Origin: Mugil cephalus
Taxonomy: Eukaryota; Chordata; Actinopteri; Mugiliformes; Mugilidae
Direction: 5' to 3'
Assembly (NCBI RefSeq): GCF_022458985.1
Contig: NC_061783.1
Span: 14,887,913-14,951,912, forward strand
Length of the DNA: 64,000 nt
Shown: positions 61,001 to 64,000 of the stretch, in pieces
How positions within the stretch are numbered: position 1 is the first letter of the stretch
Layout: each line of letters begins with the position of its first letter
Made by a program: the position numbers and the translations under genes
The notes under the pieces: model-generated
Told to the model about the DNA's origin: nothing
Databases searched by the model: none
The model's input: the letters and a program-made list of their open reading frames with translations, nothing else

Positions 61001-63327
61001 CCCCTGGTCTGGTCTGCAACGCCACAAGTCAGGGGAAGTGGAAAGCGGAAGCCGAACACTTTCTACACAACCTCGTACACAGAGATCACCACCAGCCACA
61101 CCACGACCATGACCACATGCACACAGACGTCGAGGCGTTGGAGGCTCTCCTTCAAGAGCTTCGCCATCATTATGAGCCCTCACACCATGAGGTAAGCGTA
61201 CGTCTAAACTGAGCCCCAGTCTACACACCTGTGGTCGAATCTGTTGCTATGATCCTACCGTACTCATGATGAAATGGAAAGGTTAATTAACAGGACAAAG
61301 AAAAAACAAAAGCCACAGGAGGAAACCATAATCATTATCAATCACATTTCTCAAAAGTTGGGACTAGATTCAACTTGAGATTGAATTTCTCAAACAACCA
61401 ACTAAATGAGGAACCCATAGCAACAATGTACATGTTCAATGGCCACAGGGTGAAGTGTTCATTTCAGGAAAAGACTGAACAAGTTAAGAAAACATAAAAG
61501 AGTCTCTCCAAAGTTTTAGTGAGTTGCATGCGAGTCAGAATCTCAAACTTAATATTACATTTTATAAATACGTGAAGAATGACCAGGGTTAAGTAGCTTA
61601 ATTTTTGCTTTGTCTCCTCTCTTCCTTATCACCATGGCAACCAGATGTGCGTGACAGCCAGTGACATCATGAGGGCCGTCCACGGAGACCACACACAGAT
61701 AGTGGGTGCAGTTTTGGGCCGCGTCCTGTATCACGCTCTGCTGGGTGACTGCTTCCGTGTTCTTCCCGAGGAGAGTTTCTTCCTGGACTTCATCATGGGC
61801 CGACTCACCGCGTCAAACTATTTCACTGTTGAGGGTAAATGAAGCGGAAAGACTCATCACCCAGACACTGAAAGCCACTTAAACACAAAAATGCAGAGCA
61901 CTCGCAAGGATTTACACATAAATGTTTGGGAAAACTAGACGTGTTATCAGCGCTTGCTACCGGAAAACCATTTGACTCTCTGGTACTGCTTTGCTTCTGC
62001 AGATCTGGAGACTCTTATGAGGAGCCTGAACATTGGACATGAACACGTGGAAGATCACACCGATCATGATCACAGAAGTCAGAGGCGGTGGAAAAGCAGC
62101 GATCACGAGCATCATGAGGAAAACAGCACCTGGGAGCAGGTACCAGCATGGAAACACACAAGAATACACAATACCATTCAAAATTGAGGGTGATATTTAA
62201 AATCTAACCAATCTGTTCTCCCATCCCAGTATTGTTTCTCAGCTGAAGAGCTTATCCTCATCTACGATTTGCCGGAAAACAGTTCTGCCTCCTCTGCTCT
62301 GGCTCGGCCCGACATGGCTCAGCTCAGCCCCGCACTCATCCAGCAGATCCTGAGTGGAGCCTGCGCACACGTCACAGAACCAGTGCAGTCCGATGGGCTA
62401 TCCCGGACTGAGAGTAAGTGCATTGTGCACGGGAGGAACAACTCCCTAGACAACCACACAATCCCCTCCAACACTGACTGCGGAGGAGAGGAGGAGCCCT
62501 GTAGATGTACACGAGTCTCTTCTAAGCTAACCCCATTTTTCTTTCTTTCCTATTCTTACAGGATACCTCTATGCAACTCTTGCCAATGTGGTGATCACAC
62601 TCACGTCCATGTTTGGCATTGTGGTGCTGCTGTTTACCTCCTGTACCAACGTCTTCCAGCTATGCATCCAGTTTTGTATCAGCCTGGCTGTAGGCACACT
62701 GACTGGAGACGCCCTACTGCACCTGCTGCCCATGGTGAGGGACTGTCATCATCATAAAGAGGCTCATATTCTGACAACATGCACATATGTGCAGTTGCTC
62801 AGTTTTTAAGCTGCACAGTTTTTAAGCTGTGGACTGGGGAAACCGTAGTTTCATTAAATCATTAGCTTTGGCGTGACTTTAACAATCATGTTGATTCTTG
62901 CGGAGCACAAACTTATTTTTCTTCTTTTCTTCTTGTCTTTGTCTAGTTCCTGGGCCTACATGTGCACTCGGACAACGACAGCCACCACGACCACAGTCAC
63001 GAGGAAGGAACTCCAGACTACACATACAAGATGTTGGTACTGGTAGCTGGGATCTACTGCTTTTACCTGATGGAAACTCTTTTCTCTCTGATCACATATA
63101 AAAACCACCACCATCATCAGCATCACCATGCGGTGAGGAAAATGACAAGTGCAGTCGTAGCATCATACACATCACGATGCTCATGATTTATTAATGGGCT
63201 AATGATTTATTTGTCTCTGTCTTTTTAGGAAGAATCTGAGCCTCACCACTGTGACCATGGGAGAGTTTTAGAGATGTATCAGCAGGAAAGGAAACAAAAA
63301 CAACAATCAGCGTCAAAAGCAGATCTG
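57876..63327 (+). CDS. slc39a4: Zinc transporter ZIP4 (SLC39A4), 5' part, cut by window end
   Basis: ZIP4 carries zinc into the cytosol across the plasma membrane, mainly of intestinal epithelium; that is known for the family. Eight exons join without frame breaks into 504 residues; human ZIP4 has about 647. A signal peptide (MFSSLLLLFLFSGWSQ) is followed by a helix-rich extracellular domain. A His-rich stretch lies at residues 144-158, with others at 257-283. The PAL motif (SPALIQQ, PAL at 324-326) dimerises the ectodomain. TM1 is about 353-377, TM2 about 384-408 with GTLTGDALLHLLP, and TM3 about 437-458 (ends MLVLVAGIYCFYLMETLFSL). A His-rich cytosolic loop follows (HHHHQHHH at 463-470). 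The catalytic helices with the HEXPHE-type motif should lie beyond 64000. The ectodomain and domain order fit ZIP4 better than ZIP12. The ATG was chosen for the signal peptide and promoter spacing. Confidence 0.93.
58083..60855 (+). other. slc39a4: slc39a4 intron 1
   Basis: A 2.8-kb phase-0 intron, the longest of the gene. It contains an (AGAAA)n array (58240-58306) and, at about 59655-59765, TTAACTCAACCCAAAG and TTTCAACTCAAAAG words of the same fish MITE class suspected at 35.5-36.2 kb. No gene is seen inside. Confidence 0.85.
58240..58306. repeat. (AGAAA)n pentanucleotide array
   Basis: About 13 perfect units, all purine on the coding strand, 160 bases into intron 1 of slc39a4. Confidence 0.96.
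60856..61191 (+). CDS. slc39a4: slc39a4 exon 2
   Basis: Residues 70-181, phase 0 at both ends, from a CTTCACAG acceptor to GTAAGC. It includes N-glycosylation sequons NSS and NAT and the His-rich segment HRDHHQPHHDHDHMH, a likely extracellular metal-sensing loop. Confidence 0.92.
61192..61644 (+). other. slc39a4: slc39a4 intron 2
   Basis: A 453-base intron, GTAAGC to CCAG. I see nothing in it but ordinary AT-rich sequence. Confidence 0.85.
61645..61834 (+). CDS. slc39a4: slc39a4 exon 3
   Basis: Residues 182-244 plus one base. The donor is GTAAAT after GAGG, chosen because it makes the Asp of DLETLMRSL across the junction. It continues the extracellular helix-rich domain (VTASDIMRAV, DFIMGRLT). 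Confidence 0.9.
62003..62139 (+). CDS. slc39a4: slc39a4 exon 4
   Basis: Residues 245-290, from a CTTCTGCAG acceptor to GTACCA. It holds a second His/Asp-rich stretch (HEHVEDHTDHDH, DHEHHEE) between the two ectodomain parts, and a sequon NST. Confidence 0.9.
62230..62413 (+). CDS. slc39a4: slc39a4 exon 5 (PAL-motif domain)
   Basis: Residues 291-351 plus one base, from CATCCCAG to GTAAGT. YCFSAEELILIYDL and DMAQLSPALIQQILSGAC are typical of the PAL-containing domain of the LIV-1 ZIP subfamily. Confidence 0.92.
62562..62734 (+). CDS. slc39a4: slc39a4 exon 6 (TM1-TM2)
   Basis: Residues 352-409, from TTCTTACAG to GTGAGG. It encodes the first two membrane helices, the second with the conserved GTLTGDALLHLLP, which carries Asp and His near the transport path. 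Confidence 0.92.
62947..63132 (+). CDS. slc39a4: slc39a4 exon 7 (TM3)
   Basis: Residues 410-471, from TTGTCTAG to GTGAGG. It encodes the extracellular HVHSDNDSHHDHSHEE loop, TM3 and the start of the cytosolic His-rich loop. Confidence 0.92.
63229..63327 (+). CDS. slc39a4: slc39a4 exon 8 (cytosolic loop), last exon in window
   Basis: Residues 472-504, from CTTTTTAG to GTAAGG, phase 0. It encodes the rest of the loop (HHCDHGRVLEMYQQERKQK), hydrophilic and charged. Confidence 0.88.
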
Positions 63328-63431
63328 GTAAGGAACAATTAACATTGAATCTGGGAGACACTTGGAAGATACAGAGCGGAAAACAAACCGGTCTTGCAAA
63401 TGCTACTGCTTGGGGTAAAATGGATCTAGGA

Positions 63432-64000
63432 CAGACCTGGGCATTTTACGGCCCGCGGGCCACATATGGCCCTTTGGGCATTCCTGTCTGGCCCGCGGTA
63501 TGTCAGTCATAAACACAAATGAACAAGTATTTATGCTGTGCATGCAGTACGACTGTGTTGCTTTTATTTTGAGCCATGATGTATTATTTACGTCATGGCA
63601 CTGTTCGTTCGTTAATTCTTCAAAAAGTAAGATTGAAACAGCCTCTTGCCATCTATTTACCCTCAAAAGCCTGAACGGATTGCTGGCATCCGTCAAAGCG
63701 GCCAATTATGAATTACCGTAAGTCACAGTGGTTTGCGCTATTGACAGTATTCATTGTGAGTGAACACTGGTTAGTTGTGCGTTTGCCTGAAAGACCTTCG
63801 AGACATCTCAAGGGTATAACTAACTTTGTTTTTACCAACAAATTCCTTCAAACAACTCTCTCTTGCTGGGGCTCCGCGATCGTTGCTCTCCAACCTGCAG
63901 CCGACAGCAACGGTGCGCCATCATTACCGTAATGGCAGCGTTTTTTCTAGAAAGCTCAACTTAAATATTGTCCATCGGGGAGTTACGGTAATTCAAATAC
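63432..64000 (+). mobile_element. hAT-like nonautonomous transposon in slc39a4 intron 8
   Basis: It starts CAGACCTGGGCATTTTACGG, then CCCGCGGGCC, the form typical of hAT terminal repeats in vertebrates. It runs past the window end. Its last bases match the repeat at 28179-28231. The short open frames within show no transposase domain. The first 104 bases of the intron (63328-63431) are unremarkable. Confidence 0.5.

Noticed and set aside
60962..61228. 88-residue minus-strand frame opposite slc39a4 exon 2
   Set aside because: Antisense shadow of a well-supported coding exon.
62269..62757. 162-residue plus-strand frame running through slc39a4 exon 5, intron 5 and exon 6
   Set aside because: It reads through a good GTAAGT donor; the spliced phase-1 model restores the ZIP membrane helices, whereas read-through is out of frame for them.
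1..64000. CRISPR arrays, bacterial operons, prophage or tRNA genes
   Set aside because: None seen. Tandem repeats here are microsatellites without spacers, and gene structure is eukaryotic with introns. tRNA-like pieces do not fold into full tRNAs.

Overview
The window is a stretch of vertebrate nuclear DNA, almost certainly from a ray-finned (teleost) fish. Three things point that way. Genes are split by GT-AG introns. The intergenic DNA is dense with (CA)n, (GATA)n and pentanucleotide microsatellites. The LINE 3' ends, with an AATAAA signal followed by a short microsatellite tail, are of the type common in fish. Three protein-coding genes can be rebuilt exon by exon; the rest is intergenic or intronic DNA with simple repeats and decayed transposons.

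Layout. (1) 5.4-12.0 kb, minus strand: scrt1 (scratch family zinc finger 1), two coding exons separated by a 4.7-kb intron, with a SNAG repressor tail and five zinc fingers. A TATA box and an E-box lie about 1 kb upstream of its ATG. (2) 12-46 kb: a long stretch with no recognisable intact gene. It holds microsatellites, LINE 3' ends, a Harbinger-like relic with a Myb/SANT-like domain, a decayed THAP-domain exon and CTCF-like motifs. (3) 46.3-47.8 kb, minus strand: a three-coding-exon Ly6/CD59-type gene for a 106-residue, probably secreted protein with all ten Ly6 cysteines but no GPI-anchor tail. (4) 48-57.6 kb: a second stretch without an obvious gene. (5) 57.6-64 kb, plus strand: the first eight coding exons (504 residues) of slc39a4 (ZIP4, zinc importer), behind a CCAAT/TATA promoter. 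The gene runs off the right edge before the zinc-binding transmembrane helices.

The genes do not form a pathway. SCRT1 is a neural transcriptional repressor, the Ly6 protein is probably an extracellular three-finger-fold ligand or modulator, and ZIP4 imports zinc across epithelial membranes. SCRT1 and SLC39A4 also lie close together on human 8q24.3, which also carries a LY6 cluster, so this looks like a conserved syntenic block. No wholly new system is evident. The observations most worth a second look are the orphan secreted Ly6 gene, two domesticated-domain relics (THAP and Myb/SANT) broken by frameshifts, a set of oriented CTCF-like motifs, and compressed RE1-like motifs in the scrt1 leader.
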